From NCBI GenBank assembly GCA_964404985.1, contig CAYOMD010000034.1, positions 1 to 20,544 on the forward strand: a stretch of DNA of 20,544 bases, written 5' to 3'. Made by a program: the position numbers and the translations under genes. Position 1 is the stretch's first letter; each line of letters starts with the position of its first letter. The notes beneath the pieces were generated by a model. That model saw nothing but the letters and a program-made list of their open reading frames with translations, ran no database searches and had not been told where the DNA came from. Below are positions 8,170 through 15,864 of this stretch, piece by piece. The DNA comes from Hankyongella sp964404985 (GTDB taxonomy: Bacteria; Pseudomonadota; Alphaproteobacteria; Sphingomonadales; Sphingomonadaceae).

Positions 8170-9789
8170 ATGCTCGATTTTCCGCCCTGGAAAAGCCTGT
8201 TGATCATCCTCACGCTGCTGTTGAGCGCTGTGTTTGCAGCGCCCAATCTGCTGAGCGAGCAGCAGGCCCTGTCGTTGCCATCCTGGGCTCCAAAGCAGCA
8301 GTTGAACCTGGGGCTGGACCTGCGCGGCGGCTCGCACCTGCTGCTGGAAGTCGACCGCACGTCCGTGATCGAACAGCAGGTGGAAGCGATCGAGCGCGAT
8401 GTCCGCACGACGCTGCGCGACCTGCGCGAGAGCAAGGGCAGTGGCTTCGGCTACGGCGACACCCAGGTCTCCGCGCGCAGTGTCAGCGTGCTGATGCGCA
8501 ACCAGACCGATGTTGACGCCGCGGTTGAGGCGCTGCGCCAGCTGGCGGTGCCGATTGCCGGCAGCGGGGTCTATACTCTGGATGTCTCGGTGGTGGATGG
8601 CGCGCGTATCGTGGTCAGCATCACCGATGGCGGCATCCGGCAGCGGGTCGACCAGTCGGTGCAGCAATCGATCGAGACGGTGCGCCGGCGCATCGACGAG
8701 CTGGGCACGCGGGAGCCGACGATCATCCGTCAGGGCACAGACCGTATCGTCATTCAGGTGCCGGGCCTGCAGAATCCGCGCCAGCTCAAGGAGCTGCTCG
8801 GCAAGACCGCAAAGCTCGAATTCAAGCTTGTCGATACCGAGGTCAGCCAGGAGGATCTGGACCGGGACCGCGCGCCGCCGGGCGCACAGATCCTGCCGCT
8901 CATCGATGACAACAACCCGGATGCTCCGCCCCAGAGGATCGCGGTCAAGCGCCGCACCGAACTCTCGGGCGAAGCGCTGGTGGATGCCCAGCCGAGCTTT
9001 CAGGAGGGGCAGCCGGTGGTCTCGTTCCGATTCGACTCAGCCGGTGCCCGCCGCTTCGCCGACCTGACCCGCACCCACACCGGCAAGCCGTTCGCCATCG
9101 TGCTCGACGACGAAGTGATCTCCGCACCGCGCATCAACGAGCCGATTCTCGGTGGCTCCGGGATCATCTCCGGCTCGTTCACGGTCGAGTCCGCCAACAA
9201 TCTCTCCATCCTGCTGCGCTCCGGTGCCCTGCCGGCCAAGCTCAACATTCTGGAAGAGCGCACGGTCGGCCCGGACCTCGGAGCCGACTCGATCCGCGCC
9301 GGCCAGATCGCCTCGATCATCGGTACGGCGCTGGTCGTGGTGCTGATGATCATCACCTACGGGCGTTTCGGCGTCTATTCGGTGATCGCCCTGATCTTCA
9401 ACCTGGTGATGCTGCTCGCGATCCTGACGGTGACCGGGGCCACCCTGACCCTGCCGGGTATCGCCGGCCTGGTGCTGACCATGGGAGCGGCAGTTGACGC
9501 CAACGTGCTGATTTTCGAGCGCATCCGCGAGGAATTGCGCGCCGGCCGAACCGTGGTGAGTGCGGTCGAGACCGGCTACCGTGAAGCCAGCCGTGCAATC
9601 TGGGATGCGAACATCACCAACGTCATTGCTGCAGCGCTGATGTTCTGGTTCGGCTCCGGCCCGATCAAGGGCTTTGCGGTCGTGCTGACCATCGGCATCG
9701 TCACCTCGGTCTATACCGGCGTCACGGTCTGCCGCTGGATGACCGTGCTGTGGATGCGCAGCGCGCGTCCGCAAAAACTGATCATATAA
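8170..9789 (+). CDS. secD: Protein translocase subunit SecD
   Basis: Inner-membrane RND-type subunit that uses the proton gradient to help proteins leave SecYEG on the periplasmic side. It has 539 residues. TM1 spans about residues 8-25, followed by the GLDLRGG motif at 48-54. The large periplasmic domain runs to about residue 370. Five C-terminal membrane helices follow, with GAAVDANVLIFERIREEL between them, the conserved SecD signature holding charged residues in the membrane. It is downstream of yajC and 12 bp before secF. The ribosome site is modest (ggga, about 9 nt upstream). Confidence 0.97.
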   Translation: MLDFPPWKSLLIILTLLLSAVFAAPNLLSEQQALSLPSWAPKQQLNLGLDLRGGSHLLLEVDRTSVIEQQVEAIERDVRTTLRDLRESKGSGFGYGDTQVSARSVSVLMRNQTDVDAAVEALRQLAVPIAGSGVYTLDVSVVDGARIVVSITDGGIRQRVDQSVQQSIETVRRRIDELGTREPTIIRQGTDRIVIQVPGLQNPRQLKELLGKTAKLEFKLVDTEVSQEDLDRDRAPPGAQILPLIDDNNPDAPPQRIAVKRRTELSGEALVDAQPSFQEGQPVVSFRFDSAGARRFADLTRTHTGKPFAIVLDDEVISAPRINEPILGGSGIISGSFTVESANNLSILLRSGALPAKLNILEERTVGPDLGADSIRAGQIASIIGTALVVVLMIITYGRFGVYSVIALIFNLVMLLAILTVTGATLTLPGIAGLVLTMGAAVDANVLIFERIREELRAGRTVVSAVETGYREASRAIWDANITNVIAAALMFWFGSGPIKGFAVVLTIGIVTSVYTGVTVCRWMTVLWMRSARPQKLII

Positions 9790-9801
9790 CGGGGACGTCC
9801 C

Positions 9802-10758
9802 ATGCGCCTGCTCAAGCTCGTACCCGAGAATACCAACTTCCAGTTCCAGAACTTGCGGTTCATCGCCGCCGGCATCTCCGTGCTTCTGGTGGTGGCCTCG
9901 ATTGCCCTGGTCGGCATCCGCGGCCTGAATTTCGGGATTGATTTTACCGGCGGCATTGTCGTGGAAGTCGGCTTCAACCAGGCCCCCAACCTCGACCAGA
10001 TGCGCAGCCGTCTGAACACCCTCAACCTCGGGGACGTCTCGCTCCAGCAGTTCGGCGGCCCGACTGAAGTCGCCATCCGCCTGCAGCAGCAACCGGGCGG
10101 AGAAGCCGGCCAGCAAACCGCCGTGCACAAGGTCGAGGATGCGCTGCACGCCGAATACGGCAAGGACAAGGTGACGGTACGCCGGGTCGAGACGGTCGGC
10201 GGCAAGGTCTCTGCCGAGCTGGTGCGCACCGGCGCGCTGTCCATCGGTCTGGCGATGCTGGCGATCTCGCTCTACATCTGGTTGCGCTTCGAGTGGCAGT
10301 TCGGGGTCGGCGCACTGCTGTCGCTCATCCACGACGTTGCCATCACCATGGGCTTTTTCGCGCTGACCCAGCTGGAGTTCAACCTGAACATCGTGGCCGC
10401 GATCCTCACCATCGTCGGCTACTCGCTGAACGACACCATCGTGACCTACGACCGTATCCGGGAAAATCTGCGCAAATACCGCAAGATGGACATTATCCCG
10501 CTGCTTGACCTCTCGGTGAACGAAACCCTGTCGCGCACTATCATGACCTCGCTGACCGTGACGCTGGCGCTGCTGGCGCTGGTGGTGTTTGGTGGCGAGG
10601 TGATTCGCGGCTTCACCATCGCCATGACGCTCGGCGTGCTGATCGGCACCTACTCATCGATCTACATTGCGGCCCCGATGCTGATCTGGATGAAGGTCGG
10701 CCCGGACAGCTTCATCCAGAAGGATGATGGCTCGAAGGCGGAGAAGGTCGGCGCCTGA
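9802..10758 (+). CDS. secF: Protein translocase subunit SecF
   Basis: Partner of SecD in the same membrane complex. The 318-residue product has TM1 at about residues 20-40, then GLNFGIDFTGG at 41-51. A short periplasmic domain and five further membrane helices follow. The SecF motif VGYSLNDTIVTYDRIREN lies near residues 210-228. A GGGGA ribosome site precedes the ATG. Its TGA overlaps the next ATG (TGATG), suggesting translational coupling to the Mth938-domain gene. Confidence 0.97.
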   Translation: MRLLKLVPENTNFQFQNLRFIAAGISVLLVVASIALVGIRGLNFGIDFTGGIVVEVGFNQAPNLDQMRSRLNTLNLGDVSLQQFGGPTEVAIRLQQQPGGEAGQQTAVHKVEDALHAEYGKDKVTVRRVETVGGKVSAELVRTGALSIGLAMLAISLYIWLRFEWQFGVGALLSLIHDVAITMGFFALTQLEFNLNIVAAILTIVGYSLNDTIVTYDRIRENLRKYRKMDIIPLLDLSVNETLSRTIMTSLTVTLALLALVVFGGEVIRGFTIAMTLGVLIGTYSSIYIAAPMLIWMKVGPDSFIQKDDGSKAEKVGA

Positions 10759-11126
10759 TGGCGGTCGCGTTCGTGCCCGCCGCGCCGCGCAAGGCCCTGG
10801 TGATCCAGGGCTATGCGCCGGGCGGATACCGGGTCGGCGGCACCGTGTACCCCGGCGGTATCCTCATCGCGGGGGAAGCTATCCACCCATGGCCAGTGGT
10901 CGATCTGGCAGCGGCAAGCCCGGATGACTTTGCCCCGGTTTTGGGGGCCGAAGTCCTGCTGATCGGTACCGGCCCGGCCATGCGCCGTCCGCCCGCTGCC
11001 CTGCTGGAGGCGCTGGCTGCACGCGGCCTCGGCGTTGACTTCATGGACAGCAAGGCCGCCGCACGCACCTATAATGTGCTGATCGTCGAGGGCCGGCAGG
11101 CATCAGCGGCGCTGTTGCCCCTGTGA
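10758..11126 (+). CDS. Mth938-like domain protein (DUF498)
   Basis: The 122-residue product belongs to the Mth938/NDUFAF3-like family. Supporting features are IQGYAPGGYRVGG near residues 16-28, a middle HPWPVVDLAAASPDDF, LLIGTGPAMRRPP, and GLGVDFMDSKAAARTYNVLIVEGR near the C-terminus. Eukaryotic relatives assist complex I assembly; the bacterial role is not settled. Placement next to secF is common in alphaproteobacteria. It overlaps secF by 1 nt at its start and the ATPase by 4 nt at its end. Confidence 0.92.
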   Translation: MAVAFVPAAPRKALVIQGYAPGGYRVGGTVYPGGILIAGEAIHPWPVVDLAAASPDDFAPVLGAEVLLIGTGPAMRRPPAALLEALAARGLGVDFMDSKAAARTYNVLIVEGRQASAALLPL

Positions 11127-11947
11127 CGGTCGAGGTGCCTGCGGCGCTCATGGCGCGGATCGCGGTCGCCCTTGAGCGCCTGGCCCCGCCGGCCGCGCCC
11201 GTACCGGACCTGAATGCCTTCCCCGGCTATGTGTGGGATGCGGGCACGCTGCATCCGGTCGAGACCATCGATACAATCCCCCTCGACCTTCTGGTGGGGC
11301 TCGACTCCCAGCGGGACCGGTTGCTGGCCAACACCCGGCGCTTTGCCGCCGGTCAGCCCGCGAACAACGCCCTGCTCTGGGGCGCGCGCGGCACCGGCAA
11401 GAGTGCGTTGGTCAAGGCGGTGCATGCCCATGTCGGCGGCTTGGCTTTGGTCGAACTGCACCGGGATGACCTGCCGGGCCTGCCGCACCTGCTGCGTCTG
11501 CTGAAGGCGTCTGCGCGCCGCTTCCTGCTGTTCTGTGACGACCTGTCGTTCGAGGCCGGCGAGGCGCACTACAAGGCGCTGAAATCGGTGCTGGAGGGCG
11601 GCATCGAGGGCCGTCCGGCCAACTGCCTGTTCTATGCGACCTCGAACCAGCGTCACCTGATGCCGCGCCTGCTGATCGAGAACGACCAGCATGAGGCCAT
11701 CAACCCGCGCGACCTCGCCGACGACAAGCTGGCACTGTCTGATCGTTTCGGCCTGTGGCTGGGGTTTCACGCCCTGGGGCAGGCGGAGTATCTGGCGATC
11801 GTGCAGCGCTATGCCGCCCATTACGGGCTTGCCATCGCGACGGAGACGCTGGAGGCGCAAGCCCTGGCCTGGAGTGTCACACGCGGTGCGCGCTCCGGCC
11901 GGGTCGCCTGGCAGTTCATCCAGAGTGTTGCAAGTCGAGAGTCCTAG
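11123..11947 (+). CDS. DUF815-family AAA+-type ATPase
   Basis: The 274-residue product is a P-loop ATPase of the DUF815 family. Walker A is GARGTGKS at residues 87-94 with Lys93. Walker B is FLLFCDDLSF with Asp139-Asp140. Other family motifs are LLWGARGTGKSALVKA, ATSNQRHLMP, and DRFGLWLGF near the sensor region. The start is GTG at 11123 inside the preceding stop (GTGA overlap), so the two genes are probably co-translated. Substrate and role are unknown. The gene ends the secDF cluster; no clear terminator follows, only REP-like palindromes. Confidence 0.9.
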   Translation: MTVEVPAALMARIAVALERLAPPAAPVPDLNAFPGYVWDAGTLHPVETIDTIPLDLLVGLDSQRDRLLANTRRFAAGQPANNALLWGARGTGKSALVKAVHAHVGGLALVELHRDDLPGLPHLLRLLKASARRFLLFCDDLSFEAGEAHYKALKSVLEGGIEGRPANCLFYATSNQRHLMPRLLIENDQHEAINPRDLADDKLALSDRFGLWLGFHALGQAEYLAIVQRYAAHYGLAIATETLEAQALAWSVTRGARSGRVAWQFIQSVASRES

Positions 11948-11976
11948 AGTCTGATGACTTTACGCAGAATCAAGAC

Positions 11977-12133
11977 CCTCACCGTTCGTGTCGAGCCCCT
12001 CAACGCCGCCTGGGGGCGTCGCTCGGGGTAAACTCCGTCGAGACACGTCCAGTGAGTGCTGGCAGATTATACTGGGGCCGCCCCTCGACCGGGCTCGGGG
12101 CGAACAGCTCAATCTAAAGTCATCGCGCTTTAG
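11977..12133. repeat. Composite REP-like palindromes after the DUF815 gene
   Basis: The stretch holds GTTCGTGTCGAGC near 11980, tcgagacacg near 12040 and GCTCGGGGCGAAC near 12100, which pair with one another as inverted half-sites of a repeat common in sphingomonads. At 12114-12133 a 20-nt hairpin (ctaaag/ctttag) resembles the outer arm of element A and may be an internal deletion of it. Positions 11948-12492 hold this repeat and the transposase remnant but no intact gene. Confidence 0.55.
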
Positions 12134-12216
12134 CACTACTTTGGCAGATTTATGATTTTTGGGGATTTTTTTGATGGATCGGTGATTCATGGGGAGCCAG
12201 TTTATGGAGGCTGGCG

Positions 12217-12437
12217 ATGGTTGATGACTGGCGGAACGATTTGGGGGAGTGGCTGAAGCCTTTTGTTGGCGCGTAGGCACAAGACTCGGGGGCGGATGTG
12301 TCCGGCTTATGTTGCCGGGTTGATCGGCCCCGGCGATCGCAAGAGCGTCCAGCCGATGGCCGCCCGCGATGGGGCGGTCAGCTTTGACCCGCTTCATCAT
12401 TTTGTGGCAAGCGGTGCATGGGATGCAGCACCGGTAG
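12217..12437 (+). pseudogene. IS701-type transposase, broken N-terminal fragment
   Basis: The first frame gives MVDDWRNDLGEWLKPFVGA and then a stop. Shifting the frame near 12263 continues with RHKTRGRMCPAYVAGLIG, then PGDRKSVQPMA and LHHFVASGAWDAAP. Joined, these match the N-terminus of IS701-family DDE transposases, whose GLIGPGDRKSVQPMA motif is distinctive. Similarity ends near 12435, where a GC-rich hairpin (12461-12477) and the downstream membrane protein gene begin. One frameshift and the loss of most of the gene make it inactive. A TGGAGG site precedes the ATG. Confidence 0.75.
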
Positions 12438-12492
12438 GGTTCTTTATCTGTGCCGTCATGCCCGCCTAAGTGGCGGGTGCGGGACCTGTACG

Positions 12493-13266
12493 CTAGGTGG
12501 TTTTGGGCGGCGGCGGAAAGTCCATGCCGGGCACCTGCTCGCCCGGATAGCCCGCCACGACCGCACGGTAGACGGTGTCGCCGATTGGCGAATGGGCCAA
12601 CAGCTGAGCGCCGATCAAATTTATCGCAAGGCCAGCAAAGCCGAACCACCAGGCAGGATGGATCGCCCGGCGCACCCGCAAGTCCCGGAACATCCCGACA
12701 AACAGAAAGATAGACGAGGCGATCCCGGCCGCTTCGAACGCGTAGGGGATCAGGAAAGGCATCGGCAGCAAGCGGCCAAATGCCGGGGCGCACAGCAAAG
12801 TCGTAGCGCAAATTTGCAGGCGCGCATGCCAGTCTGTTTCGCGCCGCTTGCGGACTGCCAGCGCGGTGAGCGCGGTGAAGCTGAACAGCGTCAGCGGATC
12901 GGCGAACAGGAAGTGCTGCGGCTGGAAGAAGAAAGGCACCGTGCCGTTGCGCGTCATGGCCACGATCACTACCATCGCGGTGGCCAGCATTGCCGCGATC
13001 CAGCCCAGCGCCAGCCAGCCAATTCGCCGGTGCAATACAATCGGCCCGCGTGTGCCAAGATTTGCCTGAACAACAAAGATCCCAATCCAGCCCATGAACA
13101 GCACGGCGTGCACGTGAACGCGCAAAGGCGAGGCAAAGGTCGACCGGCCCATCAGTAACTGGTTGGAAAAGCCCGCCACCACCACCAGCGCCATGATGAT
13201 AGCCAGAGTGCCAAAAAACCGTTCGCCCCGGTGGTCCTCTTGGTAAGGTGTCGCTATAGTCGCCAT
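12493..13266 (-). CDS. Multi-pass membrane protein of unknown function
   Basis: The 257-residue product has about seven hydrophobic segments, at residues 17-38, 51-70, 82-104, 119-138, 150-165, 170-193 and 203-224. Conserved-looking polar residues lie at segment edges: HVHAVLFMGW (His51, His53), LHRRIGW (His79) and DWHARLQICATTLL (His147). These could bind a metal or haem, but that is inference. The C-terminus is Pro-rich (FPPPPKTT). Similar proteins occur in sphingomonads without a named role. A GAGAAG site precedes the ATG. It stands alone between a transposase remnant and a decayed hydrolase tail. Confidence 0.8.
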   Translation of the reverse strand: MATIATPYQEDHRGERFFGTLAIIMALVVVAGFSNQLLMGRSTFASPLRVHVHAVLFMGWIGIFVVQANLGTRGPIVLHRRIGWLALGWIAAMLATAMVVIVAMTRNGTVPFFFQPQHFLFADPLTLFSFTALTALAVRKRRETDWHARLQICATTLLCAPAFGRLLPMPFLIPYAFEAAGIASSIFLFVGMFRDLRVRRAIHPAWWFGFAGLAINLIGAQLLAHSPIGDTVYRAVVAGYPGEQVPGMDFPPPPKTT

Positions 13267-13387
13267 GGTATCTTCTCACCCACGTCGCGCTGCGCAAAAG
13301 TTGCGATGCGATTATTCTTATGTCGCTAATCCAAAATATTTTTACATGAAAAGCTTTGCCTCGCAACCGTGACGCGATAGGACGCGG

Positions 13388-13570
13388 TCAGTTGGTGCGC
13401 CACACCCCGCCATCGCGCCGCGCGCTCCCGCGCTTTTCCAGATCGATCAGATGCGCGGTCACGCTCATTTCCGCCGCCGGAATCAGGCGCTCGTCGAGGC
13501 CCTTGTCCATCTCTGGGATGAAGCCGCTGATCGGGCGCGGGGCTTCGCTGAGCAGGCGCAGGATCTGCGT
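13388..13570 (-). pseudogene. Decayed C-terminus of an MBL-fold metallo-hydrolase (LACTB2-like)
   Basis: After a TAG at 13571-13573 the minus strand is open for 60 codons to a TGA. It starts TQILRLLSEAPRPISGFIPE and then reads LIPAAEMSVTAHLIDLEKRG. This matches the winged-helix tail of LACTB2-like metallo-hydrolases, with the AA..SV.AHL..L..RG pattern. The catalytic HxHxDH domain is absent, and the upstream sequence is a composite repeat followed by rpmE. The assignment rests on pattern memory alone. Confidence 0.6.
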
Positions 13571-13592
13571 CTATATGAATCAGAAAGACTTT

Positions 13593-13755
13593 AGCAGGCT
13601 GCTGAAAAACAGCATTCACTGTCACGACGTGTCGTCATCCCGGATTTGATCCGGGATCCAGGATAAAAGTATTCAGCGTTATCAATGGCATGGTTCCAGC
13701 CTTCGCTGGAATGACCACGATTATGGGTCGTTGCCGACTTTTTCATCAGCCTGCT
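13593..13755. repeat. Nested 163-bp inverted-repeat element
   Basis: The outer ends agcaggctgctgaaaaa (13593-13609) and tttttcatcagcctgct (13739-13755) are inverted repeats with one mismatch. Inside lie two hairpins: atcccgga/tccgggat (13637-13657) and ttccagc/gctggaa (13694-13711), the half-sites of the common gtcatcccgg...ggaatgac repeat. It looks like one repeat inserted in another. No coding capacity is seen. Confidence 0.65.
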
Positions 13756-13790
13756 GGAGACCTGAGACTCCAGCATAGCCTACCCGGGTG

Positions 13791-14021
13791 CTACTTCTTG
13801 CCGAGGCTCATGCTGCCGAAACGCTTGTTGAAGCGCGAGATGCGACCGGCGTTATCGAGGATACGACCGCTGTTGCCGGTCCAGGCCGGGTGCGCCAGCG
13901 GGTCGATTTCCAGCAACATGGTCTGGCCCTCAGTGCCCCAGGTCGAACGCGACTGGTACACCGTGCCGTCGGTCATCTGCACATTGATGATATGATAGTC
14001 CGGGTGAATGCCTTGCTTCAT
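13791..14021 (-). CDS. rpmE: 50S ribosomal protein bL31
   Basis: Large-subunit protein that bridges the subunits. The start at 14021 (MKQGIHPDYHIINVQMTDG) was chosen, 12 codons inside the longest frame, because bL31 begins here and AAGGA lies 7 nt upstream. The product has 76 residues with STWGTEG, DPLAHPAWTG and GRISRFNKRFG, all typical. It has no cysteine, so it is the zinc-independent form usual in alphaproteobacteria. It is flanked by repeats and appears to be transcribed alone. Confidence 0.95.
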   Translation of the reverse strand: MKQGIHPDYHIINVQMTDGTVYQSRSTWGTEGQTMLLEIDPLAHPAWTGNSGRILDNAGRISRFNKRFGSMSLGKK

Positions 14022-14144
14022 GGCGCAATCCTTGGGTGTGCTGGTACCGACCAGCACGCAATAACAAAGCGGGTTCGCTAGCAGAAACCTTGACCCCTGA
14101 CAAGCGGCTTGGCTGGCGGGTCGTAGGTCAATCTGAAAACAATC

Positions 14145-14208
14145 CCGCTCACCCTGAGCCTGACGAAGGGCGGAGCGGCTCGTGGTTCGTCAAGCTCACC
14201 ACGAGCGG
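14145..14208. repeat. REP-like palindrome between rpmE and ptsH
   Basis: The left arm ccgctcaccctgagcctgac and right arm gtcaagctcaccacgagcgg are imperfect inverted repeats around a short loop. This is the well-known ctgagc..tgacgaa repeat of sphingomonads and relatives. It lies about 30 bp beyond the HPr stop codon and could protect the 3' end of the operon transcript. Confidence 0.75.
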
Positions 14209-14240
14209 ATTTTTCAAACTGAGACACCATCCGCTGATGG

Positions 14241-14522
14241 CTATTCGCCTTCGTCGAAGCGGTTGTTGACCAGCGCGACGAGTGCCGCCAGCGCCTCTGC
14301 CGCATCCGCGCCGTGCGCGCTGATGTGGATTTCGTCGCCCAGTGCTGCCGCCAGCATCATCAGCCCCATGATCGAGGTGCCGGCGACTTCCGAGCCATCC
14401 TTCAGGACCGAGATTTTGGCTGTGAACCGTGCGGCCAGGGTGACAAACTTCGCCGACGCCCGTGCATGCAGGCCCCGCTTGTTGATGATCTGGACAACTG
14501 CCTGGACCGACGAATCGGTCAC
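14241..14522 (-). CDS. ptsH: Phosphocarrier protein HPr
   Basis: Phosphocarrier of the PTS. The 93-residue product has the active-site His19 in NKRGLHARASAKF. The HprK target is probably Ser50 in GTSIMGLMML, equivalent to Ser46 of Bacillus HPr. With no sugar-specific EIIB or EIIC nearby, its role is likely regulatory. Its ATG overlaps the EIIA stop by 4 nt (ATGA). It is the last gene of a seven-gene operon. Enzyme I is not in the window. Confidence 0.96.
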   Translation of the reverse strand: MTDSSVQAVVQIINKRGLHARASAKFVTLAARFTAKISVLKDGSEVAGTSIMGLMMLAAALGDEIHISAHGADAAEALAALVALVNNRFDEGE

Positions 14523-14923
14523 GAAGTGCCTGCCAGGATTTGCGAGGCGACCGAGATGTACTTGCGCCCCGCCTCCTGTGCCGCGGCCACCGCATCGTGG
14601 ACGCTGGCCTGCCGGCGCACAGTGGCCAGCCGGATCAGCATCGGCAGATTGATCCCGGCGATAACCTCCAGATTCGGCTCTTCCATCAGGGAGATCGCCA
14701 GGTTGGATGGGGTGCCGCCGAACATGTCGGTCAGCACGATAACCCCGTTGCCACTATCGACGGCATGGGCCGCATCGCGGATATCGAGCCGACGCTTCTC
14801 CATGTCGTCATCCGGCCCGATGCAAACGGCGCGCACCGCCTCCTGCAGCCCCACCACATGCTCCATCGCCGCGATGAACTCTTCGGCCAGACGGCCATGG
14901 GTAACAAGAACCAGTCCGATCAT
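14519..14923 (-). CDS. PTS EIIA component, mannose type
   Basis: Phosphotransfer protein of the EIIA-Man family. The 134-residue product starts MIGLVLVTHGRLAEE with the phosphorylated His9, and carries VLTDMFGGTPSN and INLPMLIRL, both family motifs. EIIB, EIIC and EIID partners are absent here, so it most likely passes phosphate from HPr for regulation rather than sugar uptake. It overlaps rapZ and ptsH by 4 nt each. Confidence 0.93.
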   Translation of the reverse strand: MIGLVLVTHGRLAEEFIAAMEHVVGLQEAVRAVCIGPDDDMEKRRLDIRDAAHAVDSGNGVIVLTDMFGGTPSNLAISLMEEPNLEVIAGINLPMLIRLATVRRQASVHDAVAAAQEAGRKYISVASQILAGTS

Positions 14924-15864
14924 AGTTTCATCAACTCAACTTGCGCCTCGTCGGCGTTCTGCGCGTGGACTTTCAGGTCGCGGTGATTCACCGTGAGATC
15001 GTATCCTGCCGCACGCAGGGTTAATGCCGCCTGTTCGGCCAGGTAGACCGAGCGGTGTTTGCCGCCCGTGCAGCCGAACGCGATCGTGAGGTACGCCTTG
15101 CCCTCCTGCTGATAGCGGGGCAGCAGCAGCTGCAACAGGTCCAGGATGCGGGCGTAGGCGTCGTGGTAGGCCGGGTCGGCGGCGATATAATCGCCCACGG
15201 ACGGATCGAGGCCGGTCATCGGTCGCAGTGCCTCATCCCAGTGCGGATTGCGCAGGAAGCGCATGTCGAACACCATATCGGCATCGCGTGGCACGCCGCG
15301 GGCAAAGCCGAAGCTCATCAGCGTCAGCGTCAGGCGCGCGGACCGGCTGAGCGCGAACAGCTGGCTGAGTCGATGGCGCAACTGGTGGACGGAATCGTCC
15401 GTCGTATCCAGCACCACCTGCGCCCAGCGGCGCAGTGGGGCGAGCATTTCCCGCTCGCGTGCAATGCCGTCCTTCACCGGGCGATCCTGCGCGATCGGAT
15501 GCCGGCGGCGGGTCTCCGAGAAGCGGCGCGCCAGCTCGTCGCCCGCGCAGTCGAGGAACACCACCACCGCCTCCATCGCGACGGCGCTTTCCAGTTCTTT
15601 GAGTTGCTCGACGATCCTCTGGGCGTTGAAGGCCCGGGTGCGGGCGTCGACCCCCACAGCCAGCGGCCGGTCCGCATCATGGGTCGGGTTGTCGTCGGTC
15701 ACAGCCAGCAGCCGGCTCAGCAGGCCGACCGGCATATTGTCGACCGCCTCGTACCCCAAATCCTCAAGCGCTTTCAGGGCCGTCGATTTGCCGGCCCCCG
15801 ACATCCCCGTTACAATGAGAATGCGGCGCGCGGGATTCGACTGATCGGGTTTGAGGTCACTCAT
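14920..15864 (-). CDS. rapZ: RapZ-family RNase adaptor / nucleotide-binding protein
   Basis: P-loop protein of the YvcJ/RapZ family. In E. coli RapZ controls decay of the GlmZ small RNA by RNase E, and thus cell-wall precursor supply. The 314-residue product has Walker A GMSGAGKS at residues 20-27 with Lys26, a DNMPVGLL motif, FLDC, the MSFGFARGVPRDAD segment, and GCTGGKHRSVY near the C-terminus. The ATG at 15864 was chosen because it overlaps the hprK stop (ATGA); a longer upstream frame would run through hprK. Whether it has the enterobacterial role in alphaproteobacteria is unknown. Confidence 0.95.
   Translation of the reverse strand: MSDLKPDQSNPARRILIVTGMSGAGKSTALKALEDLGYEAVDNMPVGLLSRLLAVTDDNPTHDADRPLAVGVDARTRAFNAQRIVEQLKELESAVAMEAVVVFLDCAGDELARRFSETRRRHPIAQDRPVKDGIAREREMLAPLRRWAQVVLDTTDDSVHQLRHRLSQLFALSRSARLTLTLMSFGFARGVPRDADMVFDMRFLRNPHWDEALRPMTGLDPSVGDYIAADPAYHDAYARILDLLQLLLPRYQQEGKAYLTIAFGCTGGKHRSVYLAEQAALTLRAAGYDLTVNHRDLKVHAQNADEAQVELMKL

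Noticed and set aside
9037..10332. 431-codon open frame on the minus strand
   Set aside because: It is antisense to secD and secF, has a composition unlike a folded protein and spans two real genes.
12461..12477. CCCGCC/GGCGGG hairpin after the membrane protein gene as a terminator
   Set aside because: No T-tract follows on the minus strand; it looks like a half-site of a REP repeat.
11960..13366. 468-codon open frame on the minus strand
   Set aside because: It overlaps the membrane protein gene in another frame and crosses the transposase remnant and REP repeats.
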